This document shows, one piece after another, positions 54,313-64,000 of a stretch of DNA of 64,000 bases. Positions within the stretch are counted from its first letter, which is position 1; every line of letters starts with the position of its first letter. The DNA is taken from the NCBI GenBank assembly GCA_949987705.1, contig OX465281.1, positions 138,184,876 through 138,248,875 of the forward strand, written 5' to 3'. The stretch comes from Thereva unica. Taxonomy: Eukaryota > Arthropoda > Insecta > Diptera > Therevidae. The notes beneath the pieces were generated by a model that was not told where the DNA came from, did no database searches, and was given only the letters and a program-made list of their open reading frames with translations. Position numbers and translations under genes: made by a program.

Positions 54313-57300
54313 TGTAGAACTTCTTCTTTCTTTCTTTAAACTCCTTTAATCCCTCATGGGACATAGGGCGGAAACAGTTGCCCTCCAGCGGACTCTGTTT
54401 TGCGCGACAGCTCTTAGCTCCGACCAGGATCTCCCAGTTGTTGCGGCTTCTTCTAGTAGGGTTCTCCTCCACGTTGTTCTAGGTCTTCCTATTCGACGGG
54501 AACCTTGCGGATTCCAGTCAAGGGCCTGTTTGGCTAGATTTTCGTTTTCGCGTCGCAAGGTGTGGCCAACCCAATTCCATTTCCTTCGCCTGATTTGGTC
54601 GTCTATCCTTTCTTGGCCGGCACGGCGCCATAGTTCTTCGTTTGAAATTCTATCTTGCCAGCGGATTTTTAGGATACGACGAAGGCATCTGTTGATGAAG
54701 ACTTGTAGGCGCCCTGTTATGAATTGGGTAACTTTCCATGTTTCGCAACCACACAAAAGAACTGCCTTTACGTTGGAGTTGAACAGCCGCAAATTGGTGT
54801 TAGTGGAGATCTCCGTTGATCTCCATATGCGGACAGGCGTGCGCCTCGTGCTTTATTTATTCTGGAACTGACGTCTTTTTCTGCCCCACCATTTTCGGTA
54901 ATAATGCTACCGAGGTAGCAGAATTTATTTACCAGTTCCACGTCACGGTTATTCAGCGCGGTTCGTACAATGATGTTTGCATTTATCCGCATTTCTTTAG
55001 TTTTAGTCGGATTTAGCCTTAAGCCTGCTGGACTACTTTCTGTTGTCAAATTGTTTAACATGTTTTTGAGGTCCTGGTGTCTGTGGGCCAGCAAACAGAT
55101 ATCATCGGCGTAGTCGAGATCCTTAAGGCGGTCTACCAAACCCCATTGTATGCCGCCTGTTCTATTATCTAGAGCGCCGACAAGGATGTCATTTATTACT
55201 ATAAGAAATAGTAATGGCGAAAATAGGCATCCTTGTCGTACTCCTGAGCTCACCTCAAAGCTGTCGGATAATTCTCCATTATGGAGAACTCTGCATTTGG
55301 AATTGTTATATAGGGCTTTTATCAATTCTATTATTTTATCAGGCAGTCCACGTCGCCGTAGTGCCTGCCAAATGAAGCTCCTATTAACCGAGTCGAACGC
55401 TTTCTCATAGTCTACGAAAGCAAGGTAAAGGGAGGTCGGAATTCAGTAGACTGCTCCACTATTATTCTCAAGGTGTTAATATGATCAATACAGGAGCGGC
55501 CCTTCCTGAATCCGGCCTGCTGCCTCCTAAGCGTTCGATCAACTGCCTCACTTATCCTAGATAGTAATATATGGGACCAAATTTTGCCCACAGTAGATAA
55601 TAAACAGATACCTCTCCAGTTTTCGCATATTGTTAGGTCCCCCATTTTTGGTATTTTGACTATGATACCTTCCGTCCAATCCTCCGGAAAGGTACAGGTG
55701 TTCCATGCTATTTCTAGGATAGGCTGAAGCGCATCTGCTATGAGGCTTGAGTCGGCTTTCAACAATTCTGGCGGGATGCCATCTTTTCCTGCTGCTTTAC
55801 CATTGGCCATCGCATGAATTGCGGTTACTATTTCCGTCTTGGATGGGGCCCGAGTGGCGATTCTTATTGGCTGTGCATTGTTGTTGTTTTCCTGAGGTTC
55901 CTGTGTAAGTGTACCATTCAGGGCGACGAAGAAGTAATCTCTCCATCTTTGGAGTTGCTCCTCGTCGCTGCACAGCAGCCTTCCATCCGTACTCTTAACG
56001 GCATGCTTTTTAGTAGAGTGCTTTCCCGAGAGCTGTTTAGTGATTTGGTACAGCACCTTACTGTTGCCTGTGTTTGCCGCGTTTTCCGCTTTTTCTGCGA
56101 GCTCATTTATCTGCTGCCTTATATCACGCCGGACACTTCTCTTAACCACCCGATGTAATTGGGAGTATTCCCGTTCTAATTGGTGACGTCTTTCCGGGTC
56201 GTTTGTAGAGTTTACGTTATTTTTGAGGGCCCTTCTGCGTTCTATTTTTTGCCAGATTGTGTCCGAGATCCAGTGTTGCTGGTTTCTTTGGACATAACCG
56301 ATGCTCATTTCCGCAGCCGTCAATATCGCGCCCTTCGTCGTACTCCACAATTCTTCAATATTTGTGTCGTCAGAAACGATTTGCTGGTTTAATAAGTGTT
56401 GTAGGTTTCCAGCAAATTCCCGCTTTTTAACGCTCTCCCGCAGAAGGTCTGCGTTAAACCGTCTACGGGTTCTAGCAGTTTGTTGCACGTTTCTGATTGT
56501 GGCGATTTTAAGGCGAATAGTTGCTACAACCAAATGGTGGTTGCTTCCAGTATCCGCTCCCCTGAAACTCCTGACATCCTCAAGAATAGTTCTCCATCTG
56601 CGGCTGTCGGCCACGTGGTCTATCTGATTTCTCGTTCTACCATCGGGCGATACCCAGGTCTCTTTGAGTATCTTCTTGTGACAAAAGTAAGTTCCGCCTA
56701 CCATGAGTTGTTGGGAACTACAAAAGTCAACGAAAAGCTCACCATTGTTATTGGTAACTTGGCTTAGGCCTTGGTTTCCAATTGTATGTTCAAGGGCGGT
56801 GTTGTCACGGCCGATCTGTGCGTTTAAGTCACCCATTAAAACAATGATGTCTCCCCTTGGAATAGAGCGAAAAACCTCGTTCAGTCGCATATAGAACTCG
56901 TCGTTGATGTCATCTTCTGCCTCTTCAGTTGTAGCATAGCATTGGACTACCGTAGTACTTCTTAGTCTGGTACGCAGGCGCACGGTAATAATCCTCTCAG
57001 AAACTGGTGACCAGCTAATGAGGCTGGACCTGGCTTCTTTGGTGAGTATTACGCCAACGCCACTCCTACGGCTTTCAGTTTCGTTTCTACCAGAATATAA
57101 GAAGGACTCACCGTTTGGGCAGATATGTTCCCCCGCATCGGGCCATCTGGTCTCGCTAAGTCCCATGATCTTGATTTTATATCGATTCATCTCGTTGAGG
57201 ACTTCATCCAGCCGTCCCTCAGCAAGCAGTGTTCTCACATTCCATGATCCGATTCGTGTCCTTGTTCGAAAAGCAAAGGTCGTCGTCGTGTTGTCCATCT

Positions 57301-57652
57301 GGTTCCGAGGCATTGTTTGCCGATTCGTAGCAATGGTGTTTTTTATGGGAGCGGGTTGCTAACCCTCAGCCCAACCGACTTAAAACTCTGTTTTGTGGCG
57401 CAGAGAGCTCGCCATTCGCCCGTCTCCCGTTAGCTCCTTCCGAAGAAGTACCCCAGGGGGCACCGCGGGGAGGTGGGATTAGGACTTGCTAACAGGTCTG
57501 CAAGGTGTTCGTCTGCAGTGACTTTTCTCGGGTCTTGACAGAAGTAACAAATCGGGTGCCACCACTTTCCGAAGTCTTTGTTAGCCGTTCGCCCTAACTT
57601 TGTAGAATTTATTATATTATAAATGCTTTTTAGCTGCTTTTCTATTATATTT
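54313..57652 (-). mobile_element. Near-complete EEP-type LINE (3.3 kb), 9-bp TSD
   Basis: TTTTTCATT occurs at 54304-54312 and 57653-57661 at the borders. The minus-strand 3' end is a short AAAG-rich repeat, unlike the GATA repeat of the copy at 26.7 kb. The 5' leader of about 340 bp precedes one long ORF. Inserted in a Polinton collagen-like gene. Confidence 0.88.
54346..57313 (-). pseudogene. EEP-type LINE polyprotein, two frameshifts
   Basis: ATG at 57313 opens 633 codons. Endonuclease: RIGSWNVRTLLAEGRLDEVL, MGLSETRWPDAGEH (Glu), VLMGDLNAQIGRDN (GDxN), SPDGRTRNQIDH, GADTGSNHHLVVA (His). Linker: RNQQHWISDTIWQKIERRRA. RT: MANGKAAGKDGIPPELLK, VGKIWSHILLSRI, then a 1-nt loss near 55433 within motif A. 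The next frame has GVRQGCLFSPLLFL and DLDYADDICLLAH (motif C). A second shift near 54800 leads to RRRKWNWVGHTLRREN and GRPRTTWRRTLLEEA. No separate ORF1 is seen. The architecture matches the arthropod 'endonuclease-reverse transcriptase' LINEs; I leave the clade open. Confidence 0.92.
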
Positions 57653-57960
57653 TTTTTCATTCTGCAATTCATCATCAAGAGTTTTGTTCAATAATTCTTC
57701 TTGAGCTTTTATGGAAGAGTTGGTTAAGTCCACCCATTCATAACCCCACCCATAATTTATTTACACCATCTTTATTTTCCACAGGATTTTTAAGATTTTT
57801 AATGCATTTATCATTAAGATCATAATCACCGTTAAAAGTAAGTTGAAAACCTATACCAGGCGGACCTTGTGGACCCCGATCCCCAGGTAGACCTCTTGAC
57901 CCCCTCTCGCCAACTGGTCCTAATTTGGCTTGTTTAGAAAATCTTCCGAACTCATGATCT
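57653..57960 (-). pseudogene. Polinton collagen-like gene, 5' part
   Basis: The minus strand from about 57955 encodes EFGRFSKQAKLGPVGERGSR and then further Gly-X-Y triplets (GLPGDRGPQGPPGIG), about eight in all, followed by FNGDYDLNDKCIKNLKNP. Short collagen-like proteins with this 'GDYD...K.IKN' sequel are known companions of Polinton genes, possibly fibre or minor capsid proteins. One base seems missing between the ATG and the EFG frame, and another shift occurs near 57745. The gene is split by the LINE at 57652 and continues at 54312. Confidence 0.6.
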
Positions 57961-57991
57961 AATTAAATCGAAAATAAAAGATGCATGATAT

Positions 57992-58141
57992 TTATTCTAT
58001 AACGTTAGCTTCTCTTAATTCTTCAATTATTGACATGATTTCATTATGATGATTATTGTTACTAGCATGTTGGGAAGCAATAAGAAGGCGCAACCGGTCT
58101 ACGAGTTCATTTGGGTGATCCCAATAAATATAATCAATATT
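57992..58141 (-). pseudogene. Polinton conserved unknown gene, 3' part
   Basis: Reads NIDYIYWDHPNELVDRLRLL, IASQHASNNNHHNEIMSIIE and ends ELREANVIE. It continues the frame of the part upstream of the MITE at 58142-58624. The 'D-x-N-x-L-x-x-R-L-x-L-L-x-A-S' and 'N-E-x-x-x-I-x-x-E-L' pattern recurs in a protein of unknown role often found in insect Polintons. Confidence 0.6.
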
Positions 58142-58624
58142 AAGGGTATTCATTTCACTTCGTAAATTCTTCGTATTTGTCGTACTTGTCGTACTTCGTA
58201 GTTGTTCGTAGTTTTTGTAGTTCATTTCCATATATTTTTTAACTACGACATTTTGTGTGAAATAAGAAGCTACTGAGTTTCTAAAACGCCTTCGTAATTT
58301 TAAATTGTCGTAGTTGATGTTGACATTTGTCAGCTGTTTTGAATTATTTAATTGAATTTAATTTCTATGAATTTAAAAGATGCCTAGGGAAACATTGAGA
58401 ACAGCTTTATCGATTAAAGCTTCCTATAATTTTTGTTTTCACTTTTTCTAGGGATTTTCTCAAAAACCAACCTATTTTGAAGGTAAAAATCACACCTTCA
58501 ATATTACGAAATATGAAAAAAATGACCTACGAAAAATATTCAATGTAGTCGTTCATGTCAATTGAACGACGAAGCTACGAAACTACAAAACTACAAAAAC
58601 TTGAAAAGTGAAATGAATACCCTT
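58142..58624. mobile_element. 483-bp MITE, AAGGGTATTCATTTC ends
   Basis: AAGGGTATTCATTTCACTT at the left is inverted at the right (AAGTGAAATGAATACCCTT). The TSD is ATT, or TATTA if the element starts one base later. Removing it restores the Polinton frame (PKNNIDY). The interior is rich in TCGTA/GTAGTT motifs. No ORF. Confidence 0.85.
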
Positions 58625-59124
58625 ATTATTCTTAGGTAAATGCATTAAACCCATTCCTTTGCGATATAAAAACTTGCTTATAATTTCCCTGTACTTAAAA
58701 CCTTTATTCCCCTTTATTTTTTCTTCCATCGAATATCCTCGTCTATGAGCATTAGTATCGTTTAGAATATAGTCTCATAATTTGATAAATCATCTTCAGT
58801 ATATAGACTTTTTGAAGGTTTTTTCATAAAAAGAAGTTCGAGTAAACCTAGTGTTATTGTGTAGGGCTTTCCTTTAATAACAAAATTATCTTCATTATAT
58901 TCAACCTTTGAATCTCCAATTTTCCATTCGTTATTATCAAAGTAAACTCCATAAGTGTAATCAATTTTTGGATCTTTTTCAATATACCATTGAAAATATC
59001 TATCAGCCAATCCAGTAGATAAATTAAGAGTTCTATCAGCTCTTTCAACTTATGTTCTGGAGTGAATAGGTGTTGCAAATTCATCTTCTGACATTAAAGA
59101 CGTTTTTTTATACTTTAGCGGTGT
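58625..59124 (-). pseudogene. Polinton conserved unknown gene, middle part
   Basis: The minus strand contains LADRYFQWYIEKDPKIDYTY, GVYFDNNEWKIGDSKVEYNE, FVIKGKPYTITLGLLELLFM and SLYTEDDLSNYETIF. This 'YGVYFD...IGDS...I...Y..T.GL.EL...K' core is the hallmark of a Polinton-associated protein of unknown function. The frame is interrupted near 59045 (a shift in the preceding exon-like part) and after 58762. Splitting by a MITE on one side and a LINE sliver on the other completes its loss. Confidence 0.65.
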
Positions 59125-59134
59125 ACTAGTAGCT

Positions 59135-59262
59135 CAAAACCGAGAAGAATGGAAACGAATCGTGAATAGAGTTCGGGACCCAGCGGCACCGACAGCAGCG
59201 TATCCGTTGCGGGGACGTCCCGCTCGGACCGCCAGTTAACGGATCAAAGAAGAAAAAAGAAG
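59135..59262 (+). mobile_element. 128-bp LINE 3' sliver with 10-bp TSD
   Basis: ACTAGTAGCT at 59125-59134 and 59263-59272 flanks a tiny insert. It encodes REEWKRIVNRVRDPAAPTAA and ends after RPARTAS plus stop, the last residues of a LINE ORF2, then an A/G-rich tail. An extreme 5' truncation. Confidence 0.8.
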
Positions 59263-59458
59263 ACTAGTAGCTTCCATTTTTGGAAAAGTGGATTTGGGGG
59301 TGGAATTAAGATTATCATATTCATTATATTCTTCCTTGGGCTCAAATTTAATTTCATGTTCAGACTCTTGTTTTGCCTTTGTTACGAACTCCTTTAACGG
59401 GGTTGTTATAGGTTTAAATGTTTCTGCTAGTTGAGCTTCTGTTCCAAATCTTCCAGTT
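59263..59458 (-). pseudogene. Polinton conserved unknown gene, 5' part
   Basis: The minus strand reads GTEAQLAETFKPITTPLKEF, then VTKAKQESEHEIKFEPKEEY and STPKSTFPKMEATS. Acidic/Lys-rich, no motif. It is in line with the downstream parts of the same gene. It starts abruptly at the AGCTTTTTC repeat, so the true start is missing. Confidence 0.5.
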
Positions 59459-59655
59459 TTTAGCTTTTTCAAAAAAAAAAAGCTTATACAGAGGCTCTGT
59501 CCGTCTGTCCGTCTGAAGCCTACTTTCATCTCTGAAAGTACTGCAGATACAGACTTGGGAAATATCTCAAAATGTAGCTCTTGGTCAAAAGACCAAAAAC
59601 TGAGAAAATGGTCTGGAAATTTCAACCAGAAGTATATTTAAACAACAAAAAAGAG
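59459..59655. repeat. AGCTTTTTC repeat, short copy
   Basis: The first ~195 bp of the repeat seen at 15917, ending at AACAACAAAAAAGAG without the tRNA-like segment. The ends GTTTTTAGC and AAAAAAGAGCC show no clear TSD. Confidence 0.6.
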
Positions 59656-59904
59656 CCTTTAAAGAAAATATTGTGACTAATTTTTGTGTTCTAAGGCTTA
59701 TAACTTCTTAATTATTCATTTTACCACAACGATATAGTGGAAAACCCATTTGCATACGTTTTCCAAGATGGCGGCCAAATGGGGGGGGGGGGTTAGAATA
59801 CCGAAAATCCTCAAACTTAAGCTCACCCTGACCCCCCCTACACATCCCAAAAATAAAACCTTGTCCTGCATTTTTGCAATGTTAAAGTACCATTTCCATG
59901 GACA
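59656..59904. other. Unassigned DNA with a G12 run
   Basis: No gene. Contains AAGATGGCGGCC and a run of 12 G (59781-59792), then a second C-rich tract at about 59832-59840. Confidence 0.5.
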
Positions 59905-60081
59905 ATAAAGGGCTAGGGAAACTCCCTCGTCCGTGGGGCTGCGAGTTCGATCCTTCGGCTCGCGGTGCTTTTTTTTTTCGTCATAATAATTTTTTTTAAT
60001 TTCCTTCGGGGATTTTGTTTCATATGAAACAAGTTTTTGACATGAATACGTCTCTAAATTTGCTTCCAGAACAAAAACCGA
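59905..60081 (+). repeat. tRNA-like repeat, third type, copy 2
   Basis: Nearly identical to 43575-43755. B-box-like GAGTTCGATCCTTC and a T-run; followed directly by the duplicated block. Confidence 0.65.
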
Positions 60082-60801
60082 TGATAACGAAATTATGGCA
60101 TATATTAGCTTTTTCAAAAAAAAAGCTTATACAGAGGCTCTGTCCGTCTGTCCGTCTGTCCGTCTGAAGCCTACTTTCATCTCTGAAAGTACTGCAGATA
60201 CAGACTTGGGAAATATCTCAAAATGTAGCTCTTGGTCAAAAGACCAAAAACTGAGAAAATGGTCTGGAAATTTCAACCAGAAGTGTATTTAACAACAAAA
60301 GTATATTTAACAACAAAAAAGAGATTTCTAATAAAGTTAATTTATCGGTAGCCTAGAGGTAAGGGTCTTGGGTCCTATCCCAGGCGAACCAAGTTCAATC
60401 CCCGACCGCAAAATGGTGAAATAAATTTTTTTTTACTTCGGTGTAACATGTTTTAATTCTATTTCTCACTAAATTATATTATTTAATAATGATACTCAGG
60501 AGAACATAAACATTTATTTAATTAAAAGTGCAAAAAAATCATTTTCTTGAGTTTTTATGGCTCTTCGGCGGCTTTATAAATCATTAAGAAATTTCGCGGA
60601 AATAATATAAAGTATTTATTTGTTTATATGCATATTTTATATGCTGTTCATTTTATTATAGTTTATAGTTATGTAGGTGGTGCTGTAGACCAAAACAAAA
60701 ATTCAATTTTATCGAACTTCGCTGTGGATTTGTCACAATCAACCAGAAGTATATTTAAACAACAAAAAAGAGATTTCCAATAAAATATCGGTAGCCTAGA
60801 G

Positions 60802-61359
60802 CAGGGATGTTGCGGATGCAGATTTTTTGACATCCGCGGATGCGGATACGGATGCGAATTTTATAAGGCTCACATCCGCGGATGCGGATGCGGATTTTAA
60901 GAATTTTTAAGAAACTTGGAATAGTGCAAAAATAAAATAAAAAGATAGTAAGCTTAAATATTTTTATTAAATAATGAAATATTTAGTTTGTAAAGTTAAA
61001 AATTGATGCATTATATTTAATAAAAAATAATATCGCCGCCTTCTCAGGCTGTCACTCACTCCCAACAAGATTCAAAAACTGAAAAGTTCAAACGAAACAC
61101 GTTATGATTGATTTCCGGAAAACAAATGATAAAAAAGTAACAAACGCGTCGAATCTTGTCGCTCAAATCTTCGCTCCTATTGGTCAATCAACATGTGCCC
61201 ATGGCACGAGCCACCAATTTCTTTCTTATCGCGACCTGACCTACATTTGCATCCGCATGAACATCCGCATTGATCCTTGCGGATGCGGATGCAGATGTTG
61301 AAATCGATGCGGAAGCTCCGCAATTGCGGATGCGGATACGAATATCCGCAACATCCCTG
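60802..61359. mobile_element. 558-bp hAT-like MITE
   Basis: Perfect 16-bp termini CAGGGATGTTGCGGAT / ATCCGCAACATCCCTG and an 8-bp TSD GCCTAGAG at 60794-60801 and 61360-61367. The subterminal regions are packed with GCGGATGCGGAT hexamer repeats in opposite orientation. The duplicate at 16624-16631 shows the site without it. Frames inside are chance. Confidence 0.95.
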
Positions 61360-61828
61360 GCCTAGAGGTAAGGCGCTGGAGTCCTATCCCAGGCGAACCA
61401 AGTTCAATCCCCGACCGCAAAATGGTGAAATAAAAATTTTTTTTTTACTTCGGTGTAACATGTTTTAATTCTATTTCTCACTAAAAATTATATTATTCAA
61501 TAATGATACTCAGGAGAACATAAACATTTATTTAATTAGAAGTGCAAAAAAATCATTTTCTTGAGGTTTTATGGCTCTTCGGCGGCTTTATAAATCATTA
61601 AGAAATTTCGCGGAAATAATATAAAGTATTTATTTGTTTATATGCATATTTTATATGCTGTTCATTTTATTATAGTTTTTAGTCATGTAGGTGGTGCTGT
61701 AGACCAAAACAAAAATTTAATTTTATCGAACTTCGCTGTGGATTTGTCACAAAAAATATGTATGATTTAAACGAAACATTTGGTAGGTTTAAAACGAAAA
61801 GTAGATATCTAATTTTTACCAGGGCATA

Positions 61829-62571
61829 TAAACGCTTACTGAAATGAATGAAAATTTATAAATTTCACGAACGATGTATTTAAGACCGTCCTTATAGTCC
61901 ATGAATATAAGGAAGTGATTTTTCTCAGAATTTTTAATATTTTACAAAAATTTTACAAACGATTTGCCCCATATCTAAAAAATTTTGCAGCCCTTTGTTT
62001 AAAAGCATATTTTTAAGTTTTTATTAACTAAATTTGTATGTATCTCTTCAGAATAACAAAACAAAAGTGGGATGTTGTGCCTAGAGACTAGCCACTAATT
62101 ACGCTTTTTCGTGGTATTCTTTCTATTGAATAACACTTCAGTCTGGATGACAATATATTAAGTGAAGATTGTGAAGAATTGCGAAAATATTCAAACAAAT
62201 AACTCGAAAAACTAACGCATCTTTCATGGAGATGCTGCTGAAAGAATTATACAATAATTGCCCGCCAAGAATTTGAGAGAATTGATATATTTTAATTGCA
62301 CCCCATCTATGACAAAGAATAGTAAACACCATCTATGGCAATATTACATTACTCTTCGTTTTACCTATGATTATCAATTTCCATAAAATATACAAAATAC
62401 ATTTCATAAATAATAGAAAATCTGTTGTCATAAATCAGTTGTTTACTTCCTTCTAAGTTTATACATATCTTGCATTGGAATGTACCTTTTTATGAAAGCA
62501 TGAATAAATAGGTTTATTGCCACATTACTACAAGTTAGTGTTTGGAGTAATGGGAAGGCGCTAGATCGGGG
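61829..62571 (+). repeat. R4 repeat, copy 3 (in duplicated block)
   Basis: Essentially identical to 17093-17836, ending in GGCGCTAGATCGGGG at the Jockey-like start. Confidence 0.75.
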
Positions 62572-64000
62572 AGTCTCGTTTGTACTCTTGCCAAGAGCAG
62601 ACAGACTGTGCCTGCAGATCAAAGGTCGTGAAGATACCCAGTGTTATAGTGTTTACGATTTAACTCCAGTGCGTGACAAAGTCTTATATTTTTTCATAAG
62701 AAGATTAAAAATCATAATTTAAACTTTAAAAATCGATAGAAAAAAAAAAATAAACGAGATAATAGATAAAAGACTAAGTGCAGAGCGTGTACACGAAAGT
62801 GGCATGTCTCAAACGGAAAAAATAAAAAGTGCCGCGGGCACTAGTGATAGTGATGCAAAATCACTGCAGAAAAATAAAGATAAGGACCAAGAAGGCAAAA
62901 AAATGAAAGTCGTCGCGTTCACAAACGGCGGCGTAAAATAAAAATCATGCCAAATCTCGTACAGCGAGCCGGCAAAAAGCAAAGTCCAACGGCGTCTGGG
63001 TCTGGAACCACGGTTACATGCACCGTAGTGATGACCGACTCAGATGCAGAGTCGTCTTCCTACGACCCCGACCCAGGCAAGTACAAAGGCTTGGGTAATA
63101 GCTTTAAAGAGCTGGCCACCGAAAATGACGAAGATGAAGCCAGACTACAAAAGCTAATCGATGAGGTGAAGGAAAAAAACTTTCCTAGACTGCCTAAGCC
63201 AAAAGTAGGAGCAAACCAGCAGCAACAACAACAACAAGAAGCAAAACAGCAAGCGCCGCAGCGAGCGCCGCAACAGCAACAACAACAACCCCGGCAGCAG
63301 CAAAAACAACAAAAAAAAGATAAGGTACCACCTATTAATATTTTTCATCAGCAACCTGCTGACACAATCAGAATAGCTAGACAGGTATTAAAGCATACCA
63401 ACTTTTACGTAAAAAGATTTAGCGGTATTAAACACGCTCTAGTTTTAAGTAGTTTCGAAGATTTTAAAAAAATTAAAAGTATTCTGGAAAGGGCGAATAC
63501 CCAATTCTTCACATATACTGCAAAAAGTGAAAAATTGCAAAGTGTCCTCTTGAAAGGCCTCGACCCCGACTGTGACACTCAGGAGCTCTTGAACGAACTC
63601 CAGTCTCTCGCGGTAGATAATTTGAAATTTTCCGCAGTTAAAAAATTCAATACGAGCTATTCGCGTGCTACTAAGAGGCAGCTCCCGATATTCTTGGTCC
63701 AATTAACTCCCGACAGTCGGTTGGATAACCTAAAAAATATTAGGTATCTCAACTTCCATGTGGTAACTTGGGAGAAAATAAATAAAAAAGCAGACATTCT
63801 GCAATGTATGCGCTGCCAAAGGTTTGGACATGCCGCAGCTAACTGCCAAATGGCTTTTAGATGCGTTAAATGTGAGAAAACCCACAATCAAGGCGAATGC
63901 CCTCTTGGGAGGGAAAAAGTCGCGGATAAAACCAAGTTGTTCTGTGTACTCTGCAGATCTAACGGACATCCTGCTAATTATAGAGGATGTCCTAAATATG
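62572..64000 (+). mobile_element. Jockey-like LINE, second copy (cut by window end)
   Basis: Same 5' border, leader and upstream ORF as 17837 onward. The shared insertion point shows that it was copied with its surroundings rather than by a new retrotransposition. Confidence 0.92.
62947..64000 (+). CDS. Jockey-like ORF1, second copy (partial)
   Basis: First 351 codons of the same Gag-like ORF1, open to the window end and including the first two zinc knuckles and most of the third. The one difference seen from 18211-19264 is a silent GTC to GTT in the second knuckle (63867). Otherwise as described for the first copy. Confidence 0.92.
   Translation, partial: MPNLVQRAGKKQSPTASGSGTTVTCTVVMTDSDAESSSYDPDPGKYKGLGNSFKELATENDEDEARLQKLIDEVKEKNFPRLPKPKVGANQQQQQQQEAKQQAPQRAPQQQQQQPRQQQKQQKKDKVPPINIFHQQPADTIRIARQVLKHTNFYVKRFSGIKHALVLSSFEDFKKIKSILERANTQFFTYTAKSEKLQSVLLKGLDPDCDTQELLNELQSLAVDNLKFSAVKKFNTSYSRATKRQLPIFLVQLTPDSRLDNLKNIRYLNFHVVTWEKINKKADILQCMRCQRFGHAAANCQMAFRCVKCEKTHNQGECPLGREKVADKTKLFCVLCRSNGHPANYRGCPKY

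Larger units (their letters stand above)
60108..64000 (+). repeat. Duplicate of 15917-19265 (segmental duplication)
   Basis: Collinear with 15917 onward: same AGCTTTTTC repeat with the same internal tandem duplication, same R4 repeat, and the same Jockey-like insertion at the same base. The offset is 44,736 bp through most of it. Differences noticed are few: number of GTCC/GTCT repeats, one base in an A-run, one C/T at 63867, and the 558-bp MITE plus its TSD. It runs off the window end. Confidence 0.93.

Noticed and set aside
59781..59792. G12 run as a functional G-quadruplex
   Set aside because: A single uninterrupted G-run has no separated G-tracts or gene context; it may also be a sequencing-prone homopolymer.
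61104..61468. Two 63-65 codon frames around the hAT-like MITE
   Set aside because: They run over MITE terminal repeats and the tRNA-like segment; Cys/Gly repeats come from GCGGAT hexamers.

Overview
The window looks like repeat-dominated nuclear DNA of an arthropod, most likely an insect. It is AT-rich, and every recognisable protein belongs to a eukaryotic transposable element: Gypsy, Jockey-like and other LINEs, PIF/Harbinger, Tc1, Polinton/Maverick and Helitron/Helentron. I found no host gene, no intact tRNA or rRNA, and no prokaryotic feature. The species cannot be named from the sequence.

Layout. 0.3-0.7 kb: decayed RTE-like endonuclease. 2.0-13.6 kb: one decayed Gypsy retrotransposon, split in gag by a 6.7 kb PIF/Harbinger transposon and in the integrase by a 1.57 kb LINE. 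The Harbinger carries a small 8-bp-TSD element in its transposase, an inverted duplication of its Myb-gene end, and a head-to-head Helitron pair in a Myb-gene intron. 14.7-15.3 kb: LINE tail. 15.6-17.8 kb: repeats with tRNA-like Pol III box motifs. 17.8-23.6 kb: near-complete Jockey-like LINE with a 15-bp target-site duplication (TSD). 23.6-28.5 kb: small inverted-repeat elements, an unidentified 128-codon ORF and a LINE with a 12-bp TSD. 28.9-34.7 kb: Polinton DNA polymerase B broken by two MITEs and one LINE. 35.4-41.6 kb: two copies of a further Helitron-like family, an endonuclease fragment, a CAA-rich tract, and a ~122-bp satellite with a 366-bp higher-order period. 42.3-47.1 kb: repeat copies, LINE fragments and a possible LTR leader. 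48.1-53.6 kb: two Helitrons head to tail, one holding a Tc1 element and the other a second Helitron-like family. 53.6-59.5 kb: Polinton integrase, collagen-like and conserved unknown genes, interrupted by a 3.3 kb LINE, a MITE and a 128-bp LINE sliver. 60.1-64 kb: a near-identical second copy of 15.9-19.3 kb, with a hAT-like MITE added.

The elements do not form a pathway; they are layered by insertion. The window supplies several of its own uninterrupted sites, so borders and order can be read directly: Harbinger and LINE inside Gypsy; Helitron and MITE inside Harbinger; Tc1 inside Helitron; Helentron-like inside satellite; hAT-MITE inside a duplicated block. I saw no convincing new biological system. 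The strongest leads are the Helitron/Helentron-like families with internal minisatellites and reconstructable TSD-free insertions, the dismembered Polinton with its accessory genes, and the unassigned ORF at 25.8 kb.
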